Assembly (NCBI GenBank): GCA_963576725.1
Contig: OY755243.1
Coordinates: 39,293,243-39,357,242, forward strand
Source: Azorinus chamasolen
Lineage: Eukaryota; Mollusca; Bivalvia; Cardiida; Solecurtidae
DNA: 64,000 nucleotides
Direction: 5' to 3'
The position numbers and the translations under genes were made by a program. How positions within the stretch are numbered: position 1 is the first letter of the stretch; each line of letters starts with the position of its first letter. This document shows, piece after piece, positions 9,241 to 18,689 of the stretch. The notes under the pieces were generated by a model. It saw only the letters and a program-made list of their open reading frames with translations, was not told where the DNA came from and did not search any database.

Positions 9241-11296
9241 TGAAAAAAAGGTGTCCGTTTATGCCATTTTCCTGTAATTTAAAGATGAGGCCTTTATGCC
9301 ACACTCGATCAAAAGCCTTAGAAATGTCACAAAACACCATACAAGAATACTGTTTTTTATCAAAGGACTGGCATATATGATGTACTATATCAATCAGTTG
9401 ATATACAGTTGAATGATTAGGAAGGAACCCAGATTGATATTTATAGACGAGGTTATTTTCAAAGAAAAAGTTGTACATATGTTTGAAGACAATTCTTTCG
9501 AACACCTTACCACAACAGCTGATTAGTGAAACAGGTCTATAGTTTGATGGTAATGATTTACCCCCCTTTTTGAACAGTGGAATTACATTTGCTATTTTCC
9601 AAGAATTTGGAAAAACACCTTCGTTTAGAGATCTATTAAAAAGTATTGCAAGTGGTTTCGATATTGATTTTACTGATCCTTTAAGCATTCTGTGTGAAAT
9701 TCTGTCTGGTCCTGACGCTTTGTCTACAGCAAGTGAAATAATAATTTCTTCGATCTCATTTTCAGAAATATCAATATTTGTCAATCTATTTCCAGTTTTA
9801 GGTGACAGCGGAGGAAGACGAGCATTTTTATCATCTATATTAGATATTGAAACAAAATAATTATTTAAACAATCAACCTTTTGTTTCCCTGATATGGACC
9901 ATTGGAGTTCTCCGCTGGGCCCAGTTTCGTACAACGGCGGTATATTTGATGGGCAGCTATTGTTTTTTATAAAGTGCCGAATAATATTCCAGAAACCTTT
10001 TTTATTATTTGTTCTTAATCCTTCTAGATTATGTTCCAATGAGTTGAAAAATGTTTGCTTTGCATGTTTTTTCATATTATTGACCTTATTACGAACATGC
10101 TTATACCTATTAATATCATGCTGTTTCTTGGTTCTAAACGCTATTTTTTTAAGCCTATCTCTTACTCTACATGCTTTACGTAATTCAGAATCGAACCAAG
10201 GTTTATCGTCTTCGCGAACTGTAATTATCTGTGATGGAATACATTCATGAACAAATTGGTGAAATGTTTCAGTAAACAAATCACAAGCCTCATTAACCGA
10301 GCCATCATTAAGACACTGCCAATCAAAAAACGATAATTTTGCATTTAAAAGATCAAAATTGGCCCTTTTGTATAAGTATACTTTTCTTTCAAAACTACCC
10401 TTTATTTCATATGGAAAAGGTAAATGAATATATGTAGCACTATGATCGCTTATATCAGGTGGTACTGTTAATGTCCCAGAGTCCTCATATAGCATGTCAG
10501 AAGGGATAATAATAGGATCTAGTAGTGCATTAAGTCTTGTTGGTGATTTAATAGTATTGATCATAGAATTTGTTAACATAATATCCTTCAGATTTCGCCT
10601 AGTATAATTTAACAAATCTTCATTAAAATCTCCAAGTAAAATGACGTTCATGGATAATTCATATGCCTTCTCAATATTACGATTAAGATTAACAAAGAAG
10701 TCAACATCAGATGTCTTAGGACTATAAAAGGTTCCAATCAAATATGAGGTTTTGTTAACTTTGACCCTTATCCAGATGGATTCAGTACAAAATTGTTCAA
10801 GATCAGGAACTCTTTCATAAATCAAATTAAACGATAGGTAAATAAGTATCCCCCCACCATGATTCGTTCTATCTTTTCTAAAAGGACAACTAAACATTTC
10901 AGACAAACATAAGAATTCATCTGAGACATTTACATCTAGATGAGTTTCTGTGAAACATAATATATCAAAATCAGCAAAGTTATCTCGGATGAATTCTAAT
11001 TTATGTCGTATACTTCTAATGTTGCAATGTAAGATAGATAGATTATTTGTATCCGATTCAATCGGTCCTGGGTTAGACTCAATATCCCCTGCTTGCATTA
11101 GCAAAATAGTCAGTAGAACAGCATAAAACATAGTAACAAAACGTTCTCTAACAACAGAGAACGCGTCTGAGAATAAATTAAACATAATCGAGAAGTTAAA
11201 CAACTTTACCCTCACATGCGTCTTTCTATAAAAGCAATATCTCCTGCCATGGAACAGAACACTGGAACATCTCCAACTTAATAAATCATTACCCAT
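9230..11296 (-). CDS. CR1-like ORF, N-terminal part: 2A peptide, APE endonuclease, RT fingers/palm
   Basis: 688 codons. Residues 70-78 are GDIESNPGP, a match to the 2A ribosome-skipping motif D-(V/I)-E-x-N-P-G-P, preceded by a hydrophobic stretch (about 52-68) as is common for 2A. An APE-type endonuclease follows: 'CNIRSIRHKL' (about 91), 'CFTETHLD' (catalytic Glu 117), 'LGDFNEDL' (about 221) and 'ISDHSATY' (about 282). RT motifs begin near residue 580 with 'NYRPVSLISCCGKVFER' and 'FCDISKAFDRVWH' (first catalytic Asp). The frame then ends at a TAA immediately after a run of seven T, where one surplus base shifts the frame; the RT continues in the next open frame. The endonuclease nicks the target and the RT copies the element RNA at the nick. 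The homopolymer error could be biological decay or a sequencing error. Confidence 0.85.
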   Translation of the reverse strand: MGNDLLSWRCSSVLFHGRRYCFYRKTHVRVKLFNFSIMFNLFSDAFSVVRERFVTMFYAVLLTILLMQAGDIESNPGPIESDTNNLSILHCNIRSIRHKLEFIRDNFADFDILCFTETHLDVNVSDEFLCLSEMFSCPFRKDRTNHGGGILIYLSFNLIYERVPDLEQFCTESIWIRVKVNKTSYLIGTFYSPKTSDVDFFVNLNRNIEKAYELSMNVILLGDFNEDLLNYTRRNLKDIMLTNSMINTIKSPTRLNALLDPIIIPSDMLYEDSGTLTVPPDISDHSATYIHLPFPYEIKGSFERKVYLYKRANFDLLNAKLSFFDWQCLNDGSVNEACDLFTETFHQFVHECIPSQIITVREDDKPWFDSELRKACRVRDRLKKIAFRTKKQHDINRYKHVRNKVNNMKKHAKQTFFNSLEHNLEGLRTNNKKGFWNIIRHFIKNNSCPSNIPPLYETGPSGELQWSISGKQKVDCLNNYFVSISNIDDKNARLPPLSPKTGNRLTNIDISENEIEEIIISLAVDKASGPDRISHRMLKGSVKSISKPLAILFNRSLNEGVFPNSWKIANVIPLFKKGGKSLPSNYRPVSLISCCGKVFERIVFKHMYNFFFENNLVYKYQSGFLPNHSTVYQLIDIVHHICQSFDKKQYSCMVFCDISKAFDRVWHKGLIFKLQENGINGHLFFMDF
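11063..11089 (-). other. 2A ribosome-skipping peptide site
   Basis: Encodes GDIESNPGP. In the 2A family (aphthovirus-type sequences, trypanosome L1Tc and sea-urchin CR1-like elements are known hosts) the ribosome omits the Gly-Pro bond, here between residues 77 and 78. This would release a short hydrophobic leader from the endonuclease-RT polyprotein. The motif match is seen directly; activity is inferred. Confidence 0.8.
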
Positions 11297-11552
11297 TAGG
11301 TAGTAAAAATAGTATCAATATTGATATATCCATTGGGTCTGGTCCACTGCAGGATGGAGTCGTCTGATCACGTGTTGTATGAGAATAATGAACAAATGAG
11401 AGATTGAAAAGATATGGAGAAGTGAGAAAGAGAGAAGGATGAAAAGAAAGTAGAAAATAAGCGTATAATAAAAATGTAAGGCTCACATTAAGACTAACTG
11501 GTGTCATGTCATAGGAACACGATTGTGGTGAGAAAAAAAATCTAATTACCAT
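11289..11552 (-). other. small upstream frame overlapping the ORF start
   Basis: An 87-codon hydrophobic frame whose stop overlaps the start of the long ORF by 8 nt ('aatgggtaatg'). The layout resembles ORF1/ORF2 termination-reinitiation in some non-LTR elements, but the peptide has no zinc knuckle, coiled coil or RRM and is much shorter than an ORF1 protein. It may simply be 5' UTR open by chance. Confidence 0.25.
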
Positions 11553-11560
11553 CCTACAGG

Positions 11561-11806
11561 ATGTAACAAGGAGTAACTGTGCAGAATCTAATTATAATAC
11601 TTAACATCCTGAGCGAAACTCAAATCCTAGTAATGCATTCAGACTACAAATCCATAATAACATAAATATTAATTGCCTCCAAATTTGCCTGTGTCAGCTG
11701 GCCAACATACCACAAATCATAGCATCAAAATAGCTATACATTGGCACCCGAAAGTAGGTTGTCCCCCTTTCCCAATTTGCAAACAGCTACTGTATCGTTC
11801 TTTGTG
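11561..11806. other. unassigned
   Basis: Nothing recognised. Confidence 0.4.
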
Positions 11807-11882
11807 AAACCATTGTGATAAATAGAGCACCCGCTCCTATAGGAGCAAATGCTCTATTTATCACAATGGTCTCAGACTGAAA
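11807..11882. repeat. hairpin core of the ATTTGCTCC TTAA-MITE family
   Basis: 'gaaaccattgtgataaatag' and its inverted partner flank 'gctcctataggagc'. Only the core is preserved; the TTAA ends seen at 25.5, 48.3 and 52.6 kb are not recognisable here. Confidence 0.7.
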
Positions 11883-12054
11883 ACTTCTCAAATACTCCTT
11901 TTCTCTAATTAATGCTCCCTTCCAGTAGATTAATTCAAGGAAGTTGTATCTAAGATAGCCTATGAGGTAATGGATTAGGTGCCAGCCAGATTAGTCTGTG
12001 CAACTGCACATGAGCACAGTATCATTTGACTCATGCAGAAAATGTAGAACGAGG

Positions 12055-12181
12055 AACATATTATACCATAAACAAGCAGACCAGCCCCGATCAGACGGCC
12101 CCTACAGAAGTCCCCGATCTGGGACTACTCCGTCTGCAAATGCACGAATGCGGCTATACTATAAGAAGAAAATGGGTTAAG
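12055..12181. repeat. TTAA-MITE fragment
   Basis: Hairpin 'gatcagacggcccctaca' against 'agtccccgatctgggact', ending 'gaagaaaatgggttaa'. The left half is missing. Confidence 0.6.
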
Positions 12182-13848
12182 CTAACACAGATAAACTAGA
12201 GCAAAAAGAAACCCCTGTAAAAACGCTTATCCTATGCATAACTGAAAAGATCAAACATTACATTAGATATACTGTAAATAGACATGAACATGTACATATG
12301 AACCATAGCGTTGGCGCGACACTATGCAAACTCCTTTTAAATGTATGTAGCAGACAAACACTATAACTTCAAAAGTTATAATTTTAAATAAAAAGGGTAG
12401 CAGACGTCAATTTATCAGTACCATCGTTCACTTGATTAGAGATCGGAAAAAACGTGCAATTTTCGGTCAGTGATATTTACTATGTTACATAACATTGTCT
12501 AAAGAAATACACCGACTGACAGTGGACGCAATCTAAAAACATGTACTAAGAATACCACAGTTACAACATACACACATTCACTCGAATGTACTCTAGGCAT
12601 TTGAAGTATGTTGACCAACTACATGTGAAAATATACATACATTGTAGACCCACATCTTGATAAACACAGTTTCAGGCATTTCAGTTCTTTAGTTTACCTA
12701 TTATAAAATGTACATGAAAGCGCTTATATTTGTATTGATATGAAGATAAGAAATTGAATACACTTTAAAGCATAAAGTTTTTGTTTGTGCAGAGTCTGTA
12801 ATTCCTTAAAGAACGGTATTTATTTAGCCTAGATCAACGCTTTAATCGACTTGTGTGCATCATCATTAATGACATCATTAACTGAATCTACATGTATTTT
12901 TAAAACAATATAAAGTTAGCAACTTCAACCTACGTCTATGAGCCCAAGCCCCATGTGATAGAGCCGTAGCAATAGCCTTCAGTAAGTAGCTTTATATCAA
13001 AGAGAGCCAACAACCAGAGCCTCGGTGCTGTGGTCGGGGATAGTAATTAATATTATTAATACCATTACTCTAATATACTAAACAACCCTTCTTCTTTATT
13101 TCCTATAGCACTGCCTGTGAATTATGGTGGTTTCGGCAAACTACCTGTTCGTCAAAGTGGACTTTATTATCAAATGTTGTATTAATTGATAGCAAAATGA
13201 TAGTAAAAGTTTGAAAGTTTAATAGTGGTTTCGACAAACTGGTAATATTGCTCAGCAACCATTACCATGAGGTGATAAATATCAGTACATCAGTACTTTG
13301 ATTTTATGGGAATTTCCAGGTCTTAAAATCTATTTTAAGAACAGAACTTTCGACAGTCGACAGTCTTCAGTCCCATGCTAAATATCTGCGTAAATAAGGA
13401 TTTTCTGTACTATATGGCCTTCTGACTGAACTCTAAGAAGTTTATAGAACATGTCTGTGTAACATGATGCCTTACATGTGTTGTGATTATTTTAATTATT
13501 GCATTGAATTCAATTTGCGAGGCCGTTAGCAGACTGTATATCAGAATTTTACATAGTTTGGCAATGTGTAGAGGCATATAAAAAGGTTGTATACCAGTCA
13601 AGGTATTCACTAATGAAAATACAGTTTACTACTAAATACTCGTAGGTCATATGCAAATTACAATGTAACATAGTTTCTCATTGGTGGAAAACTAGAACAA
13701 AAGTGAAAATAGACAGCTAGCCGCTGAATAAAAAAAACTTATTTGAAATAAAGGATGTTCCTTTTTGAAAATAAAACAAACAACAAAATGCCTATTTTAT
13801 AGCATTTGGTCAATATTAATATTAATATAGGTCTAAAATCAGGCAGAT
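12182..13848. other. unassigned 1.7 kb
   Basis: AT-rich with no coding frame that I recognise and no hairpin or tandem structure at reading scale. It may hold intronic or intergenic unique sequence. Confidence 0.5.
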
Positions 13849-14031
13849 CTATGGACATCTAATACTGTTCCAGGTAAAACGCTTAAATTTATTTCTTGAA
13901 CTTTTTGTGTTTTTTTTAACAGACTGCACTTTCTCTGGCAGTGAATTCCAAATGTTCTTGCTGTTAAAGTAGAAAGTTGAGGATATCGCATTATGTTCAT
14001 GAGTAGTAATCAAAAGTGCAACACTACTCAC
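13849..14031 (-). pseudogene. non-LTR retrotransposon ORF C-terminal fragment
   Basis: A 60-codon frame with 'TFYFNSKNIWNSLPEKVQS', resembling the 'F.y.g...WNSLP..ir' region found after the RT thumb of many molluscan non-LTR elements. Upstream RT motifs are absent. Too short for clade assignment. Confidence 0.45.
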
Positions 14032-14394
14032 GTCCCCTAGTACCGGCTTAAGCAGTATTCAAGTTTCAAAACTAATAACACCAAAATCTGTGATATAACA
14101 GTAATACTAGTCCTGATACATAATTTATAACGTCTGTGAAAACATGTAATAGACACAAAATACTGTATTGTGATAGTGCTATTTTGTTTTTAAGTGTATA
14201 TATGCAATCTTTTAACTGTGAAGGTAATACTGTAAAATTGAGGATTTCCCCCCTTTGAGAAGGGAGGCGACTGTGGCGTAACTATATAAATTGGCTCACC
14301 GTGATTACCTCTATTTACAAGGATATGTGCTTTCTATTGCCTGTTAAACTTTTTTTTGCTCTATTGCGTTTTCTTTAGTATAGATGGTGTTTGT

Positions 14395-14580
14395 TTATTA
14401 AACCCCCGCAAACGAAGTTTGAGAGGGGATATATAGGAGTCAGTGTGTTGGTCGGTCGGTTGGTTTGTCTGTCTGTCCGTGGCACAACCTGGCACAAATA
14501 GTGTTTGATTTGCGATCAAGGCAGCTGAGCGGGGTATTCCATCACCTTTAGTAATAATTTTAATTTGCTTTTCCACTGTG
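14395..14580. repeat. dispersed 'cccccgcaaacgaagtttg' repeat
   Basis: Contains 'aaacccccgcaaacgaagtt', 'tatataggagtcagtgtgtt' and a (GTCT/GTCG)n stretch. I recognise this as a common dispersed invertebrate repeat; the class is unknown to me. The strand is undetermined. Confidence 0.5.
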
Positions 14581-15160
14581 TGCTTTTTTACTGTTTCTGT
14601 TTTATGTCTTGCATGACACTGTGCATTGTTCGTATTTTGGGTTTGTCGGAATATAGCGCATGAGCTAATTTCTTGTATATTGTATCTTGTATGTACGGTA
14701 CAGAAGGTTAACCCTGTAAGAATTATGTGTCAAAAGTCGATAATAAAGAATTATCATTCTTTGATATGACGAGCAAGCCGCGAATCTGCTTGCGAGGATT
14801 GTACTGTCTTTTTAAAACCTAATACTGACTTTAACTAAGTGAGGAAGTTGTTTACATTTTTATAACACCTTCACTCTCGTTATGACGACCAAACCGCACA
14901 ACTTCCATAATGTTTAGCTTACATTATGTTAGTATGTGTCAGGCAGGACTTTGTTAATAGTTTACACCATGATTACGTATTTGCAAACAGAGTTTACCCA
15001 GATCAGACAGCTCATACAAGAGCACGTTCACTCACTGTCACCAAAAGAAAACCCCACCAAAACAACAATTCGGGGATGCAGCAGGTAGGACTAATTATTA
15101 CAGTACATAACCACTGTTTATAATGACAAACAAGATGCAAAGGGGCTTACTAGGATTACA
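14581..15160. other. unassigned with TTAA-MITE fragment
   Basis: Around 14980-15030 is half of a MITE core ('gcaaacagagtttaccca'). Otherwise nothing is recognised. Confidence 0.4.
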
Positions 15161-15171
15161 TATACATTGTT

Positions 15172-15396
15172 TTTATTTACCCCTTTCCAATTTTTCATGT
15201 TTATTCCAAATTTCAATACCTATTGAATATTCATTGAAAAAACAGTTATAATGAAATATGGAAGGAGAAACGTTGTAGCGATTTTAGAAAGAAACGAATC
15301 AGATCAATCAAATTCCACTAGCAAACAGAGCAGATCCTGATCAGACGGCACCTATAGGAGATGTGAATAGGCGTTTATATGAATGAAAGGGTAATG
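15172..15396. mobile_element. degenerate TTAA MITE
   Basis: Left end 'acccctttccaatttttcat', interior 'cctattgaatattcattg', then core 'gcagatcctgatcagacg' and right end 'gaatgaaagggtaatg'. Both TTAA flanks are mutated. Shares its interior with 2405-2520. Confidence 0.65.
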
Positions 15397-15511
15397 ATAC
15401 TGAATTTTCACTATGGGATCAGGTATTAGGCAGGAGTATGTTCAGATTTATAGAACAGGTACACTCTTGTTTTGACGAGCAAGCTGCGAAGTGTCTTGCG
15501 ATGAATATACA

Positions 15512-15625
15512 ATAAAACCCCTCTAATGCGACCAGCAAAAAGGGGCATAATTCATATAAATTGGCAGAGGAAGGTGGTGGCTTAATGCAGGACGAAAATT
15601 ATGCAGAAAGCTCCTAAAGGAGAAA
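15512..15625. repeat. half of a TA-type MITE (CCCTCTAATGCGACC ends)
   Basis: 'caataaaacccctctaatgc' followed by 'cttaatgcaggacgaaaat' up to 'gctcctaaaggag', where the second arm should begin but is missing. Confidence 0.6.
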
Positions 15626-15808
15626 TGGAATGGAATCTGATCGATGTCTAGAGTGTTGCCATAATTGCTAGCTTATAAAACATTTTATAAACGTGCAAAC
15701 CTCGATCATCTATTGCGTTACGCGATGCGGGACGCGGCAGCTAATCAGGTTTGGCATTTCCTTGTCCTGATCATTCGTTATTGTCATGGAATATGTGCAT
15801 AGACTGCG

Positions 15809-16063
15809 ATGTTGATAAAAAGTTTAGTAAGTGTTCACATACTACATTATACCAAATTCGATGTATCTGATGTTCCGAATGATTTTATGTTAGATCCTGA
15901 AATATGGTATAATGTTGATTCAACTATTTCGAAATTTGAATGTGGTTTCCGTACACAATTAGATATAGATTCAATATACAGCGATTGGTGTAATAAAGTT
16001 AGGGATAATGCACTCAGCGACACTTATAAGTGTACCAGTATAAACATACCATTTAGTTTTTAA
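15809..16063 (+). pseudogene. possible mobile-element ORF fragment
   Basis: An 84-codon frame containing 'IWYNVDSTISKFECGFR' and 'DIDSIYSDWCNKVRDNAL'. The pattern resembles the linker between endonuclease and RT of some non-LTR ORFs, but there is no catalytic motif. It could instead be an unrelated gene fragment. Near its end lies a 23-bp sequence that recurs inverted at 22817-22839. Confidence 0.3.
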
Positions 16064-16790
16064 ACATACCTTAACATTTTTCAAATAAATTTTGCACACT
16101 CGTTACATACAGCTATGTCGATATAACAGACTATTTCATTTTTAATAAATGAGCCAAGGATACGCTTCCTTGCGTAATTCAATTAAAAGCTAAAAATCGA
16201 GCTGTGACCGGAAACGAAATCGCACATGGCCGACAGTACGAGAAATTCACACAGAAGATGCCATGATTATCTATTCAAGAAAGGGCTATAAATGTGGGCT
16301 GAATTCAAGCCGATGTTTCTTATCGCGAGGTACGTGTTTTGTTTGTAACATTAACAAACCAATCATTTGTTTTAAAATCCCAATTTCAACAGTAATTAAT
16401 TGCATGTTATTGCTTTACACAATGATTTAATTGGTTTTGAAAATAGATATCCCATATTTCTTAAAAACGTACTTTTGACCGTCCATACGGCTTAACATTT
16501 TCCACAATACAAGGATTACATAGAGAGTTATAATTTCATTAAAACAATCTTTAAACATTTATGAATTCATGCAAAAAGTACTGCTTCAATAGAGCGCGTA
16601 GGAAAAATTATATTGACATCTATTATATAGTTGTTTTATTTTTCCATTTAAATGCCGGTTTACTGTAAAGTAACATTAACGTTGAATTCACCATACAGTT
16701 TAATCGTGCAAAAAAAATCGATATTTGATCTAGAAGAATGGTCGTTCACAAAACACTATTAACACCAGCTAATTTGAATAAATAAGCAAT
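16064..16790. other. unassigned
   Basis: No gene or bounded repeat recognised. Confidence 0.4.
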
Positions 16791-16792
16791 AA

Positions 16793-17010
16793 CATGGCAA
16801 CAGGAAGTGTTGAAAATATACGTAGAATACCGCGAGGAAGAGTAACCACTCTGGCCCAAGACCATTTCATCGTTACTTCGCATCTACGGCAACGAAATCT
16901 AACCGCAGTCGTCACTGCCAGAAACATGCATTCACTGTCCGCAGACGACTGAAATATCTGCGAACATTGCGTGCAAGACACACACTTGTTATTCAATAAA
17001 ATTTGTATCA
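16793..17010 (+). pseudogene. Tc1-like transposase relic
   Basis: Frame from the ATG at 16793 gives 'PRGRVTTLAQDHFIVTSHLR' and 'LTAVVTARNM', resembling the GRPR-hook and second helix-turn-helix of Tc1-type transposases. After one frameshift the plus strand continues as 'RRRLKYLRTLRARH', corresponding to the T-V-R-x-R-L-x-x-x-G-L-x-A-R block. The catalytic DDE domain is absent. Only about 70 residues remain of a roughly 340-residue protein. The longer frame on the opposite strand is a shadow. Confidence 0.6.
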
Positions 17011-17080
17011 CTATAATGTTTGTCTCTTGAGTACAACGCCTAAAAGTTTGACTTAATTCGGTTAATACGTTATCAAGATA

Positions 17081-17330
17081 TTAACCCTTCGCTTGCTATT
17101 CGCGTCAATATACCTACCTGTAAATAGTGAAGACCCAGATGAGACAGCTTCTGCAGAAGCTGTCTCATCAGGGTCTGCACTATTTACAAGTTGATTGTGC
17201 AACCAGTGCACTCCGCAGCAGTCATTGCACAGCAAAATACTTGTACACAGTGGAGATATATGTAATTATACAACAGGACATGGTTAAAGAAGGGGAAATA
17301 TATTTTAAAATCCAGCAAGCGAAGGGTTAA
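17081..17330. mobile_element. intact TTAA MITE, CGCTTGC-terminus family
   Basis: TTAACCCTTCGCTTGC at the left, GCAAGCGAAGGGTTAA at the right, perfect over 16 bp. The core palindrome 'cagatgagacagcttctgca' to 'gaagctgtctcatcaggg' resembles the core of the other TTAA families though the ends differ. It stops 8 bp before the terminal repeat of the next element. Confidence 0.85.
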
Positions 17331-17524
17331 GAAACGAATGCCGGTGTAACGAAGTAAAGTGACCCCCATAGAATACTGACCCCCCGGTCAGTATTTTTTA
17401 AAAAATAGTGACCCCCGGTCATAGTATTTTGACCCCCCGGTCATAATATTACGACCCCTGCATACGAAGAAAACTGACCCCTTACGAAGAATTGCGACCC
17501 CCCATAGAATAGTGACTCCCTGTC

Positions 17525-17750
17525 TTTGTTTCAACAAAACATACGCCCGCACGCCTGCACGCACGCACACACACACAACGCGCATGTACATAAACAATTA
17601 CACACACGAACGCATGTACGCACACATACCGGTACACATATGAACGCACGCAAGCACATATACCGATACTTACACATACACTTCGAAACACTCTCATACA
17701 TGCAAGCACACAAACACTCACACACACACTCACACGCACGTAGGAACACA
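17525..17750. repeat. ACAC/ACGC-rich microsatellite
   Basis: Imperfect CACA/CGCA/CATA repeats. Long frames across it on both strands, such as Cys/Val-rich or His/Thr-rich ones, arise from the repeat. Confidence 0.9.
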
Positions 17751-18104
17751 TGTATATATGAAGAGATCACTTAATGAATTGTAAAATGTTGTATTGACTT
17801 CTATCTGACACTTTACAAAACGTAAATAGCTGTTAAAATTTCAATAATCTAAGTTCTAACTTAAAATTTCATGGATGGAACAATGTGTCAGTCACTGTAA
17901 AACTAAACAAAACTTCATTTGGCAGTGGATTTTTGTATGGTCAATGCTGTGTGCAATGCCATATATCATATCCATATTTTGAATACATTTGTAATTTATC
18001 ACCTATTGAAATTAATTGAAATAAGTCTCATCGAAGTGAGGCAACATAAGTGTTCGACATCATGCCTTTTGAATTATTTTAGCGAAGTGGGAAATAATAA
18101 TTTT

Positions 18105-18605
18105 TGTTGTTGTTGTTGTTGTGTTTGCTCCGCCTACCACCACCACCACCACCACCGTCACTACTACTACTACTACTACTATAATTACCGCTACTACTAC
18201 TACTACTACCACTATTACAACTACTACTACTACTATTAATCCCACAACTACACATACTATTCCTCCTACTACTAATCCTATACCTCCTCCTATTACCTAC
18301 CTACCTTCACACATACCCAATAAAAAACCCACCCACCCAAAACCCAGCCATCCACTCAAGCACAAACCCAACCACCCACAAACCCATCCACGTACTACTG
18401 CCGCTGCTGCTGCTACAACTGCTACTATTACTATTCCTACTTCCTAGTACTACTTCTGCTATTGCCTACTACATTCCACCTATACTACTTCCACTACCTA
18501 TACTACTGCTACTACTACCTATACTACTACTTCTTTAAATACTACTATTTACCTACCTACCTACCTACCTACCCTGCCCTACCCTACCATACCTACCTAC
18601 CTAGT
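18105..18605. repeat. triplet and tetramer microsatellite block
   Basis: (TTG)n, (ACC)n, (ACT)n and then CCCA-type and (CCTA)n runs. The poly-His/Tyr and poly-Thr frames here are not genes. Confidence 0.95.
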
Positions 18606-18689
18606 GACCGCACGGTCATAGCATTTTGAGCCCTTTTTATCTCTGACCAATGTGCACAACGTTCATTAGAACAAATGTATTATTTAGAA

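Larger units (their letters stand above)
7503..11560 (-). mobile_element. CR1-like non-LTR retrotransposon, nearly full length
   Basis: About 4.05 kb on the minus strand: a candidate 5' region (11297-11560), a long frame with APE-type endonuclease then reverse transcriptase (11296-7834, interrupted by one frameshift), and a 3' UTR ending near 7503 with 'gaaataaaatatg'. The order endonuclease-RT-C-terminal Cys/His motif is typical of the CR1/Jockey group. I could not find a convincing target-site duplication, so both outer boundaries are approximate. Compared with the decayed elements around it the coding region is strikingly intact, which suggests fairly recent insertion. Confidence 0.85.

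Noticed and set aside
8792..10250. Plus-strand frames of 96-119 codons
   Set aside because: Antisense shadows of the CR1-like ORF.
17388..17774. Cys/Val- and His/Thr-rich frames
   Set aside because: They translate CA/CG-rich simple repeats on both strands.
17919..18447. His/Tyr-rich and Thr-rich frames
   Set aside because: They translate triplet microsatellites.
18541..18605. Telomere-like repeat
   Set aside because: CCTA tetramers are not TTAGGG-type and form a short mixed microsatellite.
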